Shown: positions 7,346 to 17,313, counted from the first letter of the stretch. The stretch: 64,000 nucleotides of DNA from Pseudomonas putida (GCF_028682395.1 NZ_JANHLC010000009.1:181193-245192), one strand, 5' to 3'. Program-made: numbers and translations. The notes: generated by a model from the sequence alone, not told the origin.

Positions 7346-9805
7346 TCAGCGGAACGTGCCGGGCGCCCTCAACAACAGGGTCTGTGCCCGCACAGGGCGA
7401 AAACGCAGGCTATCGCATGTGAACAACTGCGGACGCTCGATCACATAGCCCTGAGCAAAATCCACACCGATCTCAAGCAAGGCCTGCTCGATACTGGTGT
7501 TCTCGACGAACTCTGCAATCGTGCGCTTACCCATGACATGGCCAATATGGTTGATCACCTCGACCATGGCCCGATTGATCGGGTCGTCCAGCATGTCCTT
7601 TACAAAGCTCCCGTCGATCTTCAAAAAGTCTACAGGCAAATGTTTTAGGTACGCGAACGACGACATGCCGGCACAAAAGTCATCCAGCGAGAAACGACAG
7701 CCCAGGGTTTTCAGCTCATTGATAAAGCGAATCGCGCTTCCCAGGTTGGCAATCGCGCTGGTTTCGGTAATTTCAAAACAGATCAGCCGCGGGGGGACAT
7801 CGTGGAGAGCGAATTGCTCACGCAAGAATGCGAGAAATTCATCATCACCTATGGAAATTCCGGAAAGATTGATCGCACACATAGCCAAAGGCTCTTCGCG
7901 CCCCTGCGCCAGGGTCTGGGCAATCACCTTGAATACGTTCTGCACCACCCAACGGTCCAGTGAGGTCATCAAGCCATAGCGCTCGGCGGCGGGAATAAAG
8001 CTGTCCGGCAGGATCATCCGCCCGGCTTCGTCGTGCAGGCGCAAGAGAATCTCGACATGCCCCTGCTCATGCTCGCCCTGGCCCAGGGCGGCAATTTCCT
8101 GGGAGTACAGGCAGAAACGGTTCTCTTCCAGTGCCATGTGCAAGCGCTGGACCCAGGCCATTTCGCCAAAGCGCATGGACAGTTCCGAGTCGTCGGCATG
8201 ATAGACCTGTACGCGATTGCGCCCCTTTTCCTTGGCCATGTAGCAGGCCATGTCCGCCGCGCGCAGGGAGGCTTCCAGCGTCATCGTGACCTGACCGAGG
8301 TGTACCAGGCCGATGCTGACGGTGGTGACGAAAGGTCGTCCCTTCCAGACGAAATGCAGATTCTGCACGGTCCGACGCAACCCTTCGGCAACCCGTTCGG
8401 CCGCCTCGTCCGAGCAGTTTTCCAGCAGGATTCCGAACTCGTCGCCCCCCAGCCGGGCCAGTGTGTCGCCCTCGCGCAACCCGGATTGCAGCAAGGTACA
8501 GATATGCCTGAGCAGCTCATCGCCCGCCGCATGCCCGCAGGTATCATTGACCAGCTTGAACTGATCGAGGTCGAGAAACATCAGCGAATGCCGCGCGCTC
8601 TGGCGCTCCAACTGGTGCAGGGCTTGTTCGAGGCGATACTCGAACTCGCGACGATTGGCCAAGCCGGTCAGGGCATCGTGAGTCGCCTGCCAGGACAAGT
8701 TAGCGATGTACTGGCGCTCTTGCGTCATGTCATGGAGCACCAGCACCGAACCACTGATCCTGCCGGCGCTGCGAATCGGCGCGCCCACTAGGTTCACCGC
8801 GACCGTGCTGCCATCGAGCCGCTGGATCAATTTGGAATGCTCATTCGCACTGCTGAGTCGGCCACTGAGGATATGCTCGATCAGGGTGGCCCCCTCGGCC
8901 TGGGCTTCCTCATCCAGCAGGCTGAACAATGCCGACAGCGGCAGACCTATAGCCTGGCTGGCGCTCCAGTGAGTCAATTGCTCGGCGGCGGGGTTCATAT
9001 AGGCAATTGCCCCACAGACATCCGTAGTAATAACCCCATCGCCAATCGACTCCAGGGTAATTTGCGCACGCTCCTTCTCCAATTCCAATGCCTCGGCAAA
9101 GGCATGGCGCTGGGCCAGCAGCTTGTGGGTACGCAGCAAGGCCAGCACGATCAGCCCCAGGGCTGTCACCAGATTGACGAGCAGCAGCAGGCGCAAGATA
9201 AACCGCGACCCTTCCCCCAGCGCGTCGCTGAAGGCCTTGGCCGGCGGGGTCACCCCCTCGTTGATCACCTGAATCTGCTGCTTCCAGCGCTGGACATCCT
9301 CCGCGCTGACCTGCCCGGCTGCCACGTGCTGGTGCATCTGCTCGGCAAGGCTATCGAGTTGCATCAGATAGCCATCACCAATGGTCCACAGAACAACGGC
9401 CTTTTCCAGGTAACCGAAATGGCGAAAATTGCGGTACAGCCAGATCAGGCTGTCGACATCGTCCGGGTGATTGCCGCCTTGCAGAATGCCGCGCCGCGCC
9501 GCCGCCAGATCCGGTTCCGGCAGATCCAGGGCGACCCGCAGGTCATGTCCGCCCAAAGGCACGGCTAGCGCCTCGCGGTATTTGAGAAATGTGGCCTCGT
9601 CGCGATTGTCCGCATAGAGCGTCAGGTAGTAGATCGCGTCCTTCTGCCCCTTGGACCACAGACTTTCGCCACCGACATAACCACGCACGGCCGATAGCAT
9701 ATATAGGCTGAAACAGCCCAATAGCGCCTGAAACAATACGACCGCGATAAAGGGCCAGACAATCCCCAACAAACGGGGTGAACCGAAGGCACGCTCTTGC
9801 TTCAT
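7346..9805 (-). CDS. Membrane PAS-GGDEF-EAL cyclic-di-GMP protein
   Basis: 819 residues. Order: an N-terminal membrane helix (about 15-38), a periplasmic sensor region to about 205, a second helix (about 206-227), a PAS domain (about 245-360), GGDEF (about 375-540) and EAL (about 555-810). The cyclase motif is intact (LARLGGDEFG) and is preceded by the I-site REGD. The phosphodiesterase domain starts EILLRL rather than EALLR, but the metal and catalytic residues are visible: Asn in NLSG, Glu in FEITE, Asp-Asp in LDDF, Lys in FLKIDG, Glu in AEFVE. Both activities are therefore possible. Which one dominates cannot be told from sequence. Confidence 0.92.
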   Translation of the reverse strand: MKQERAFGSPRLLGIVWPFIAVVLFQALLGCFSLYMLSAVRGYVGGESLWSKGQKDAIYYLTLYADNRDEATFLKYREALAVPLGGHDLRVALDLPEPDLAAARRGILQGGNHPDDVDSLIWLYRNFRHFGYLEKAVVLWTIGDGYLMQLDSLAEQMHQHVAAGQVSAEDVQRWKQQIQVINEGVTPPAKAFSDALGEGSRFILRLLLLVNLVTALGLIVLALLRTHKLLAQRHAFAEALELEKERAQITLESIGDGVITTDVCGAIAYMNPAAEQLTHWSASQAIGLPLSALFSLLDEEAQAEGATLIEHILSGRLSSANEHSKLIQRLDGSTVAVNLVGAPIRSAGRISGSVLVLHDMTQERQYIANLSWQATHDALTGLANRREFEYRLEQALHQLERQSARHSLMFLDLDQFKLVNDTCGHAAGDELLRHICTLLQSGLREGDTLARLGGDEFGILLENCSDEAAERVAEGLRRTVQNLHFVWKGRPFVTTVSIGLVHLGQVTMTLEASLRAADMACYMAKEKGRNRVQVYHADDSELSMRFGEMAWVQRLHMALEENRFCLYSQEIAALGQGEHEQGHVEILLRLHDEAGRMILPDSFIPAAERYGLMTSLDRWVVQNVFKVIAQTLAQGREEPLAMCAINLSGISIGDDEFLAFLREQFALHDVPPRLICFEITETSAIANLGSAIRFINELKTLGCRFSLDDFCAGMSSFAYLKHLPVDFLKIDGSFVKDMLDDPINRAMVEVINHIGHVMGKRTIAEFVENTSIEQALLEIGVDFAQGYVIERPQLFTCDSLRFRPVRAQTLLLRAPGTFR

Positions 9806-9948
9806 GGGCTTCCCTACATACGCACCGTTCGATGGGTACTGGCGTAAAATCCGCTCCTAGGAAGTCAGACTAGGCCAAATCTGAGGATTCATAAGACTGG
9901 ATTCCTACAGCAAGAAGCAAGAAGTGTCCTTCAGAAGCGATTCACGGC

Positions 9949-11766
9949 TCACATCTGCTGCAAGTGACCGTACAGCCGGGCATACAAACCACCGTCGGCG
10001 ATCAATTGCTGATGGTCGCCTTCTTCGGCAATGCAGCCGCCATCGAACACCAGCACCCGGTCAGCCTGCTTCACCGCGGACAACCGATGGGCAATGATCA
10101 AGGTGGTACGCCCTTTGAGAAAGCGTGCCAGGGCGTGATGTAGATTGTATTCCGTGGCCGCGTCAAGGGCTGACGTGGCTTCGTCGAGGATCACCACCCG
10201 CGGATCGGCCAGGACCATCCGGGCAATCGCCATGCGCTGGCGCTGCCCACCGGACAGACGCACCCCGGAGCGCCCGACAATACTGTCCAGCCCCCTGGGC
10301 AACGCCCGGATGGTGCCGTCGAGCTGGGCAATTTCCAACGCCTGCCAGCACGCCTCGTCACTAAGCTCACGACCCATGGTCAGGTTGGCCCGGACACTGT
10401 CGTTGAACAGCGCCGGGTGCTGCAGGACCACCGCCACATGCTCGCGCACCGTCTCCAGGCCGATGTCCTGCAAGCTGGCGCCACCATAGCGGATGGTCCC
10501 GCTCTGTGGCGTGTACAACCCGAGCAACAGTTGCACCAGGGTACTTTTGCCACCGCCACTGGCCCCGACAATCGCCACCTTTTCTCCAGGGGCAATGGAC
10601 AGATCGAGCTGATCGAGTACCCACTCATCGCCATAGGCAAAGCTCAGTGCGCGCACCTCGATACCCACGGTGTCGCGGGACTGGAACGGGTTGCTTCCCC
10701 CCGGATATTGCGGCTCGTCAGCCCGCGCCAGCAGCTCGTTGATCCGTGTCAGCGCCCCTCCGGCGGCATAGTAGGCGTACTGCAGGTTAAGCAATTGCTC
10801 CACCGGGCTGATCATGAACCACAGGTAGCTGAAGACTGCGAGCATATGGCCGATGGACAGGTCGGAAAACAGCACCGTAAGCATGGCCGCCGCCCGGAAG
10901 ATATCGATTCCGAACTGGAACAACAGGCCACTGGCCCGGCTGGAGGCATCGCTCTTCCACTGCGACGCCACCGCATAGTCACGCACCTCCTGCGCCCGTC
11001 GCCCCAGACGGCCGAGGAAAAATCCCTGGCGATTGCTTGCACGTATTTCCTGGATCGCATCCAGGGTTTCAGCCAGTGCCTGGGTAAAGCGCCCGGTGCT
11101 GTCGTTCTCCAGTTTTTTCAGGTGCTTGACGCGCTTGCCCAACTGCACCGTGGCATAGATCACCAACGGGTTGAACAGCAGGATCAGCAACGCCAGTTGC
11201 CAATGCATCCACATCAGGATCGCCGCCGTACCGACCAGCGTCAGCAGGGCGACCAGGAACCGGCTGAGGGTTTCACCGATAAATTTGTCGAGGGTGTCCA
11301 GGTCAGTGACCAGGTGGGTGGTCACCGTACCGCTGCCCAGGCTTTCGTACTCGCCCAGCGAGATACGCTTGAGCCGCTCAATCAGACGCAGGCGAATGCG
11401 GTAGACGATATCCTTGGCCAACCCGGCAAACAGCCGGGCCTGCACCACGTTGAAAAGCAAGGCCCCAGCACGCAGCACCAGGGTCAACAGCAGCATCAGG
11501 CCGATATAGCCCGCCGCCTTTTGCCAAGGCCCCGGCAGCAGGTGATCCATGACTTTCAGGGCGGCATCGCCATTGCCCAGCAGCACTTCGTCTACCAGCA
11601 ACGGCAGCAGCAAGGGGATGGGCACACTGCACAGCGTCGCCAGAACGGCAACACCGTTGGCGATCCACAGGGCTTTCTTGTGTTGCAGGACGAGGCGGCG
11701 AATCTGCGCCCAACTCAGTTTGTCGGCTTGAGGCTTGTGTGCTGGACGATCCCCAGGATCAGACAC
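9949..11766 (-). CDS. ABC transporter, fused permease and ATPase
   Basis: 605 residues from a GTG at 11766, which overlaps the stop of the DsbA-family gene by 8 bases; the frame extends further upstream but only as antisense-like residue strings. Six membrane segments (about 20-310) are followed by a nucleotide-binding domain: Walker A GASGGGKST at 401-409, signature LSGGQRQRM near 504, Walker B VVILDEATSALD near 523. This is a homodimeric exporter half-transporter of the MsbA/MdlB type. The substrate is unknown. Confidence 0.9.
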   Translation of the reverse strand: MSDPGDRPAHKPQADKLSWAQIRRLVLQHKKALWIANGVAVLATLCSVPIPLLLPLLVDEVLLGNGDAALKVMDHLLPGPWQKAAGYIGLMLLLTLVLRAGALLFNVVQARLFAGLAKDIVYRIRLRLIERLKRISLGEYESLGSGTVTTHLVTDLDTLDKFIGETLSRFLVALLTLVGTAAILMWMHWQLALLILLFNPLVIYATVQLGKRVKHLKKLENDSTGRFTQALAETLDAIQEIRASNRQGFFLGRLGRRAQEVRDYAVASQWKSDASSRASGLLFQFGIDIFRAAAMLTVLFSDLSIGHMLAVFSYLWFMISPVEQLLNLQYAYYAAGGALTRINELLARADEPQYPGGSNPFQSRDTVGIEVRALSFAYGDEWVLDQLDLSIAPGEKVAIVGASGGGKSTLVQLLLGLYTPQSGTIRYGGASLQDIGLETVREHVAVVLQHPALFNDSVRANLTMGRELSDEACWQALEIAQLDGTIRALPRGLDSIVGRSGVRLSGGQRQRMAIARMVLADPRVVILDEATSALDAATEYNLHHALARFLKGRTTLIIAHRLSAVKQADRVLVFDGGCIAEEGDHQQLIADGGLYARLYGHLQQM

Positions 11767-12394
11767 GGGCCGCACGCTCCAGCCAGCGCGCCAGCAGGCT
11801 GGAAAGCTCTGCCAGTGGCTGGTAACCGTTGGTGAGCAACGCCAGCTGGCCATTGCGCTCGGCCAGCAACGTCGGGAAGCCGGCGATGCCCAGGTCCTGC
11901 ACCCAACTGAAGTCGGCAGCCGTGGCCGCGTGTTGCTCGGACCTGTCGAAGGCCGCGGCGAACTCGATGCGCGGCAGCCCGGCGCGCTCGGCCAGTTCCA
12001 CCAGCACCCCGGCCTGGGTAACGTCGCGTCCGTCGACATAAAAGGCCTGTTGAATCAGACCGACCAGCACCCAGGCACAGTCTGGCGCCAGGCCACGTGC
12101 CGTGACCACGGCACGACAGGCCGGCTCGGTGTCGTAGACAAAACCGTCCGGCAAGGCGCCTTCAAACTTGAACGGCTGGCCGGTGGCCGCGCTGACCGCC
12201 TGCCAGTGATCGAGGATGTAGCGCCGGGTGGTCGGCTCCAGCGCCGCCCCACTCCCGGTGCGCAAGCCGCCCATCACCAGGTGCAACTCAACCCCCGCCG
12301 CCTGCGCCTGCGTGACCAGAGCCCGGGCCACCGGAGCGAAGCCCCAGCACCAGGAACACATCGGGTCCATGACATAGAGCAGGCGTGCGGACAT
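11759..12394 (-). CDS. DsbA family (FrnE-like) thioredoxin-fold protein
   Basis: 211 residues beginning MSARLLYVMDPMCSWCWGF, with a CSWC redox motif at about 13-16 but no signal peptide, as in cytoplasmic DsbA/FrnE-type proteins. The Trp-rich start and the C-terminal DLGIAGFPTLLAERNG cis-proline loop fit the fold. It is translationally coupled to the ABC transporter downstream and separated by 3 bases from trhO upstream. The partner substrate is unknown. Confidence 0.85.
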   Translation of the reverse strand: MSARLLYVMDPMCSWCWGFAPVARALVTQAQAAGVELHLVMGGLRTGSGAALEPTTRRYILDHWQAVSAATGQPFKFEGALPDGFVYDTEPACRAVVTARGLAPDCAWVLVGLIQQAFYVDGRDVTQAGVLVELAERAGLPRIEFAAAFDRSEQHAATAADFSWVQDLGIAGFPTLLAERNGQLALLTNGYQPLAELSSLLARWLERAARV

Positions 12395-12397
12395 GGT

Positions 12398-13336
12398 TCA
12401 GCCCTCGGAAGGTTGGCGGTAGTTGAAGCCGATCGGATGCGGTTGATTGCGCGCCTTGGCCAACTCGATCTGCTTCTGCCGGTCGATGGCACTGCGCCGG
12501 GTTTTCTCGCTCAACGTATCCCAGCAATGAGGGCAGCTGATACCGGCGACATAGTGCTCCGACGCCCGCTCCTCGACACTGATCGGCGTACGGCAAGCAT
12601 GACATTGATCGTAGTCGCCTTCACTGAGATCGTGGCGCACGGTCACACGGTTATCGAACACAAAGCAGTCACCACGCCATTGGCTCTGCTCTTGAGGAAT
12701 TTCTTCCAGATATTTCAGGATCCCGCCCTTGAGGTGATACACCTCATCGAAGCCCTGGCTGAGCATATAGCTCGAGGCTTTCTCGCAGCGGATGCCGCCG
12801 GTGCAGAACATCGCGACCTTCTTGTGTTTGGCCGGATCGAAGTGCGCCTTGATGTAGTCGGGAAACTCGCGAAAGCTGGTGGTCTTGGGGTCGATGGCGC
12901 CTTCGAAGGTCCCGATCGCGACTTCGTAGTCATTACGGGTATCGATCAGCAGCACTTGCGGGTCGGCAATCAACGCATTCCAGTTCTGCGGGTCGACATA
13001 GGTGCCGACCTGCTTGTTGGGGTCGACGCCTTCCACACCCAGGGTGACGATTTCCTTTTTCAGCTTGACCTTGGTCCGATAGAACGGCTGGTCGTCGCAG
13101 TAGGATTCCTTGTGGTCGATATCGACCATGCGCGGGTCGTTGCGCAGCCAGGCCAGCAGCCCGTCGATCCCTTCGCGGGTACCGGAAACCGTACCGTTGA
13201 TGCCTTCCTCGGCGATCAACAGGGTGCCCTTGATGCCGTTGTCGAGCATCGCCTGCAGCAGTGGCTCGCGCAGGGCGACGTAATCTTCAAGCGTGACGAA
13301 CTTGTACAGTGCCGCCACGACAATAGGTTGAGTCAT
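12398..13336 (-). CDS. trhO: tRNA uridine-34 hydroxylase, rhodanese domain
   Basis: 312 residues from the ATG at 13336 (MTQPIVVAALYKF). TrhO (formerly YceA) uses oxygen to make 5-hydroxyuridine at the wobble base of tRNA. The rhodanese active-site loop FCTGGIRCEKAS is present, and a C-terminal zinc-type Cys pair lies in QCHACRTPISVEER and SCPHCW. The frame continues upstream of 13336 but without the conserved sequence. It is the first gene of a trhO-dsbA-ABC transporter string. Confidence 0.92.
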   Translation of the reverse strand: MTQPIVVAALYKFVTLEDYVALREPLLQAMLDNGIKGTLLIAEEGINGTVSGTREGIDGLLAWLRNDPRMVDIDHKESYCDDQPFYRTKVKLKKEIVTLGVEGVDPNKQVGTYVDPQNWNALIADPQVLLIDTRNDYEVAIGTFEGAIDPKTTSFREFPDYIKAHFDPAKHKKVAMFCTGGIRCEKASSYMLSQGFDEVYHLKGGILKYLEEIPQEQSQWRGDCFVFDNRVTVRHDLSEGDYDQCHACRTPISVEERASEHYVAGISCPHCWDTLSEKTRRSAIDRQKQIELAKARNQPHPIGFNYRQPSEG

Positions 13337-13384
13337 GGGTGATTCTCTCCAGGTGGCCACCCTCGTAAAGGGCGAACCGGATGC

Positions 13385-13412
13385 AAAAAAAACGCGCCGA
13401 CTCAGCGGCGCG
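13385..13412 (-). terminator. Rho-independent terminator (minus strand)
   Basis: On the minus strand a 7-base stem CGCGCCG/CGGCGCG with a six-base loop (13393-13412) is followed by eight T's (13385-13392). It should end the transcript coming from the DUF2059 and bolA genes, before the trhO promoter. Confidence 0.85.
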
Positions 13413-13487
13413 TGGCGGATTCTAGCAAAAACCCGAGGGGCATTGGGATAGCAACCGAGCGGATTGCCGCCCATGCCCCCGTGTCAG

Positions 13488-13781
13488 CTAGTGCCCCCCG
13501 GCACAGGTCGGCGACGCTGGCGCGGCACCGATCGTTGCCCATTCCTGCGGCGTATAGGTGTGCAGCGCCAACGCATGGAACTGGCCCATCAGGTCGCCCA
13601 GCGTGGCGTAGACCTTCTGGTGGCGCTTGACGCTGTTCAGCCCGGCGAACTGCTCGCTGACCAGCACGGCCTTGTAGTGGGTCTGCAACCCGCGGCTATG
13701 CATATGGCTTTCATCCAGCACCTGCAAGTGTTCCGGCTGCAAGGCCGCCAGGGCGGTTTCGATACGCTGTTGCATGGTCAT
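13488..13781 (-). CDS. BolA family protein
   Basis: 97 residues of the BolA/IbaG family: LQVLDESHMHSRG followed by HYKAVLVSEQFAGLNSVKRH, the family core with its conserved His, which in complex with monothiol glutaredoxins coordinates a [2Fe-2S] cluster. It is probably cotranscribed with the DUF2059 gene, 12 bases upstream. The exact paralogue (BolA or IbaG) is not decided. Confidence 0.88.
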   Translation of the reverse strand: MTMQQRIETALAALQPEHLQVLDESHMHSRGLQTHYKAVLVSEQFAGLNSVKRHQKVYATLGDLMGQFHALALHTYTPQEWATIGAAPASPTCAGGH

Positions 13782-13793
13782 CGCGGGCTCCGC

Positions 13794-14315
13794 TTACGGC
13801 TTTTTCTTCGCCGGGGTGGCGGCTTTCGGTTGCAGTTCGGCAGTCATGTCATCCAGCAGCTTGTTCACCACTGGCACAGCGCTTTCCAGCTTGGCCTGGG
13901 TCAACTGGGCCGATTGCTGGGTCAGTTGTGGCATTTTTTCCAGAACTTTCTTGCCCAGTGGCGACTGATAGAACGCCATCAGTTCCTTGAGCTCGGCCTC
14001 GCTGAAGTTGCTGGTGTAGAGCTTGACCATGTCGGGCTTGAGCTTGTCCCAGCCAATGGCCTGGTTCAGCGCGGTATTGGCCTTGGCCTGATAGGTTTCC
14101 AGCAGGGCTTTCTTGGATTCCGGCGCTTTAACTTCCTCGAAACGCTGGGCGAACATTTGCTGCACCTGCCGGTAGACCGGGGTGCCGAGCTTGTCGGCAT
14201 GCGCCAGCTTCAGGAAGCTTTCGGCACTGGCATTATGGCTGGCGGTATCGGCAAAAACCTGGCCGCTGGCACAGACCAGAGCAACCGCGGTGCAGATGGC
14301 ACGAAAACGGGTCAT
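13794..14315 (-). CDS. DUF2059 family exported protein
   Basis: 173 residues with a clear signal peptide (MTRFRAICTAVALVCASGQVFA) and a helical body containing the DUF2059 core near FSEAELKELMAFYQSPLGKK. It ends in a lysine- and alanine-rich tail. The function is unknown; the protein is expected in the periplasm. Confidence 0.85.
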   Translation of the reverse strand: MTRFRAICTAVALVCASGQVFADTASHNASAESFLKLAHADKLGTPVYRQVQQMFAQRFEEVKAPESKKALLETYQAKANTALNQAIGWDKLKPDMVKLYTSNFSEAELKELMAFYQSPLGKKVLEKMPQLTQQSAQLTQAKLESAVPVVNKLLDDMTAELQPKAATPAKKKP

Positions 14316-14478
14316 CGAGTTTCCTTTTCTAGCAGGCGAGGTAGTACCCCAAGGGCGCCCATTCTGCGCCTAACGAAGCGTACGGCTCAAGCCCGACCCC
14401 GGTCGTACGACGAAGGACGGAACCCTACTCGGCGCAACAGGCCTAAACTGACTTATCCACCATGGAGGCACCAACGCG

Positions 14479-15873
14479 ATGAGCCGTATCGAAACCGACA
14501 GCCTGGGCCAGATCGACGTCCCTGAGGACGTGTACTGGGGCGCACAAACCCAGCGTTCGCTGATCAACTTCGCCATCGGCAGCGAGCGCATGCCGCTGCC
14601 TGTGCTACATGCCCTGGCACAGATCAAGAAAGCCGCCGCCCGGGTCAATAACCGCAATGGCGATTTGCCAGCGGACGTCGCCCGGCTGATCGAACAGGCG
14701 GCCGATGAGGTACTCGATGGCCAGCACGACGACCAATTCCCCCTGGTGGTGTGGCAAACCGGCAGCGGCACGCAGAGCAATATGAACGTCAACGAAGTGA
14801 TTGCCGGCCGTGCCAACGAACTGGCGGGCAAGGGCCGTGGCGGCAAATCACCGGTTCACCCCAATGACCATGTCAATCGCTCCCAAAGCTCCAATGATTG
14901 CTTCCCCACAGCCATGCACATCGCCACTGTCCAGGCGGTGAATCAGGATCTGCTGCCGGCCATCGCCGAGCTGAGCGGCGGCTTGGCCGAACTGGCAGCG
15001 CGGCATATGAAACTGGTCAAGACCGGGCGCACCCATATGATGGATGCCACGCCGATCACCTTTGGCCAGGAAGTCTCGGCCTACATCGCCCAGCTCGATT
15101 ATGCCGAGCGCGCGATCCGCGCGGCCCTGCCTGCGGTCTGCGAGCTGGCCCAGGGTGGCACGGCTGTCGGCACCGGGCTCAATGCGCCCCATGGTTTTGC
15201 CGAAGCGGTCGCCGCCGAGCTGGCTGCGCTCTGCGGCCTGCCGTTTGTCACGGCACCGAACAAGTTTGCCGCCCTCGCCGGCCACGAACCGCTGACCTCA
15301 TTGTCGGGGGCGCTGAAAACCCTCGCCGTCGCCTTGATGAAAATCGCCAACGACCTGCGTCTGCTCGGCTCAGGCCCCCGCGCCGGCCTTGCCGAAGTGC
15401 GCTTGCCGGCCAACGAGCCGGGAAGCTCGATCATGCCCGGCAAAGTCAATCCGACCCAGTGCGAAGCGCTGTCGATGATTGCCTGCCAGGTCATGGGCAA
15501 TGATGTCACCATCGGCTTCGCTGCCAGCCAGGGGCATTTGCAGCTCAATGTCTACAAACCCGTGCTGATCCATAACCTGCTGCAGTCGATCCAGTTGCTG
15601 GCCGATGGCTGCAACAACTTCCAGGCCCATTGCATCAGCGGCCTGGAGCCGGACGCAGCGCAGATGGCCGCCCATCTGGAGCGTGGGTTGATGCTGGTGA
15701 CGGCGCTCAACCCGCATATCGGCTACGACAAAGCTGCCAAAATTGCCAAGAAAGCCTACGAAGAAGGCCTCAGCCTGCGCGACGCCGCCTTGCAACTGGG
15801 CTATCTGAGCAACGAGGAGTTCGACAGCTGGGTTCGTCCGCAAAACATGCTCGAATCGGGCAAGCACGGCTAA
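14479..15873 (+). CDS. fumC: Class II fumarate hydratase
   Basis: 464 residues. FumC interconverts fumarate and malate without an iron-sulfur cluster. The superfamily signature GSSIMPGKVNPTQCE (about 314-328) and the active-site strings GSGTQSNMNVNEV, KTGRTHMMDATP and NDHVNRSQSSND are present. It is transcribed divergently from the DUF2059 gene; the 163-base gap holds both promoters, none clearly recognisable. Confidence 0.97.
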   Translation: MSRIETDSLGQIDVPEDVYWGAQTQRSLINFAIGSERMPLPVLHALAQIKKAAARVNNRNGDLPADVARLIEQAADEVLDGQHDDQFPLVVWQTGSGTQSNMNVNEVIAGRANELAGKGRGGKSPVHPNDHVNRSQSSNDCFPTAMHIATVQAVNQDLLPAIAELSGGLAELAARHMKLVKTGRTHMMDATPITFGQEVSAYIAQLDYAERAIRAALPAVCELAQGGTAVGTGLNAPHGFAEAVAAELAALCGLPFVTAPNKFAALAGHEPLTSLSGALKTLAVALMKIANDLRLLGSGPRAGLAEVRLPANEPGSSIMPGKVNPTQCEALSMIACQVMGNDVTIGFAASQGHLQLNVYKPVLIHNLLQSIQLLADGCNNFQAHCISGLEPDAAQMAAHLERGLMLVTALNPHIGYDKAAKIAKKAYEEGLSLRDAALQLGYLSNEEFDSWVRPQNMLESGKHG

Positions 15874-15880
15874 GCCGCGC

Positions 15881-16840
15881 TCAATGGGTCACCTTTCGTT
15901 CGCGCCGGGCCTGGAGCCCGGCCACCAGCGACGGGCCCAGCGCGGTCAGCACCGACCCCAGTACCACCAGCACCGCACCGGCATAGCCGAGCAGATTGAT
16001 GTCCTCGGCCTGCACATAGTCCGGCCATACCCAGGACGCCAGGGCGACGGCGACAAAGGTGACCAATGGCGTGATCGCCAGGGTCGCGCTGACCCGCGAC
16101 GCCTCCCAGTGCGCCAGCGACTCGGCGAAGGCACCGTAGGCCACCAGGGTATTCAGGCAGCAAGCCAGCAGCAGCCAGCGCTGCACCGGGCTCAACTGCA
16201 AGACCTCCAGCGGCTGGACCCAGGGCATAAGAAACAGGGCACACAACAGGTAGATCACCATCATGATCTGCAGGGAATTCCAGATCGTCAGCAGTTGCTT
16301 CTGGCCCAGGGCATAGAAGGTCCAGATGGTCGTTGCCAGCAAGATCGTCAACACGCCCGCGGTGTAGTCACTCAGGGATGTCAGCAACTCGACCAGACGC
16401 TGGTTGAAGAACAACCCGAACCCCAACACCAGTACCAGCAAGCCGAGGCCCTGTCCTAGGCTGAAACGCTCCTTGAAGACAAACAGACTGGCGATCAGCA
16501 ACAGGATCGGGCCGATCTGCACCACCAGTTGCGCCGTGCCGGCACTGAGCAGGCGCAGCCCCATCAGATACAGCACGTAGTTGCCCATCAGGCCGCCGGC
16601 CGCGAGCAACACCAGCCAGCCGCCGCGCTTGCCGAGCTTGCGCGGGTTGGGCAGACGCCGGGCCACGACCAGATAGAGCAGCAACAGGCTGCCCGACACC
16701 AGCAAGCGAAACCAGGTGACCGTAATCGGGTCCATGACCTCCAGGACCTGTTTGAGCTTGATCGGCAGAATGCCCCATAGCAGGCACGTGAGCAGCGCCA
16801 GAAACAACCCATAGCCTCTGCGGCCCGATGAAATATGCAT
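15881..16840 (-). CDS. EamA/DMT family transporter
   Basis: 319 residues from the ATG at 16840 (MHISSGRRGYGLFLAL); the frame extends upstream to 17011 but without membrane or family character. Ten hydrophobic helices form two EamA repeats, with the usual WGILPIKLK and TWFRLLVSG of the first repeat. It is an inner-membrane drug/metabolite transporter of unknown substrate and is convergent with fumC with only 7 bases between the stops. Confidence 0.88.
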   Translation of the reverse strand: MHISSGRRGYGLFLALLTCLLWGILPIKLKQVLEVMDPITVTWFRLLVSGSLLLLYLVVARRLPNPRKLGKRGGWLVLLAAGGLMGNYVLYLMGLRLLSAGTAQLVVQIGPILLLIASLFVFKERFSLGQGLGLLVLVLGFGLFFNQRLVELLTSLSDYTAGVLTILLATTIWTFYALGQKQLLTIWNSLQIMMVIYLLCALFLMPWVQPLEVLQLSPVQRWLLLACCLNTLVAYGAFAESLAHWEASRVSATLAITPLVTFVAVALASWVWPDYVQAEDINLLGYAGAVLVVLGSVLTALGPSLVAGLQARRERKVTH

Positions 16841-17039
16841 AAGTAGCCTCTGCAGCCTGGTTCGCAAAGCCGCCATTCTAGGCACGCATACCGGGCGCAC
16901 ACAGCTACAGTTTGCAGATAGTTGGCGTTTCCCGGCGCCGGTTACTTGGCGCGCGACCGTCGATCCGAAGATTGCTCGCCAGAAACCGCCAAGATTTAAG
17001 CTAGCCTTCATCCAGGCTCATTGAAAACGGAGGTCGGCC

Positions 17040-17228
17040 ATGTTTGGCATGCGCTCATCAGACACCGCCCCAGCGACGCATTTTCGCAGCGATCGAATCA
17101 GCTCGGTCAACGGGCAGTACTACTTCACGACGCGGGAAAACACCCTGGAAGGCCCGTTCCTGAGCCGCTCCGAAACCCAGCGGGAGATCGACGCCTATCT
17201 ACGTCGCACACCCGCCGCTCGGCACTGA
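17040..17228 (+). CDS. Small conserved protein (DUF6316-like)
   Basis: 62 residues: HFRSDRISSVNGQYYFTTRE, then ENTLEGPFLSRSETQREIDA. This looks like the short cytosolic proteins found across Pseudomonas that bind no obvious ligand; I assign the DUF6316 type from memory only. A Shine-Dalgarno GGAGG lies upstream. It is divergent from the EamA gene and convergent with pap. Confidence 0.7.
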   Translation: MFGMRSSDTAPATHFRSDRISSVNGQYYFTTRENTLEGPFLSRSETQREIDAYLRRTPAARH

Positions 17229-17313
17229 GCCCGGCGCAAGTCCAGGCCCGCCCCTTACCCGATAGTGTCGGGGCAGCACGCACATTGCCGGGCTCAATGT
17301 GCGTGGCGATTAC

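Noticed and set aside
10417..11835. A 472-codon plus-strand frame over the ABC transporter
   Set aside because: It is Gln/His-rich antisense of a clear ABC transporter, with no domains; a shadow frame.
11767..12039. N-terminal 91 residues of the long ABC-transporter frame, suggesting a fusion
   Set aside because: They lie out of frame inside the DsbA-family gene; the GTG at 11766 gives the family-typical start, so no fusion.
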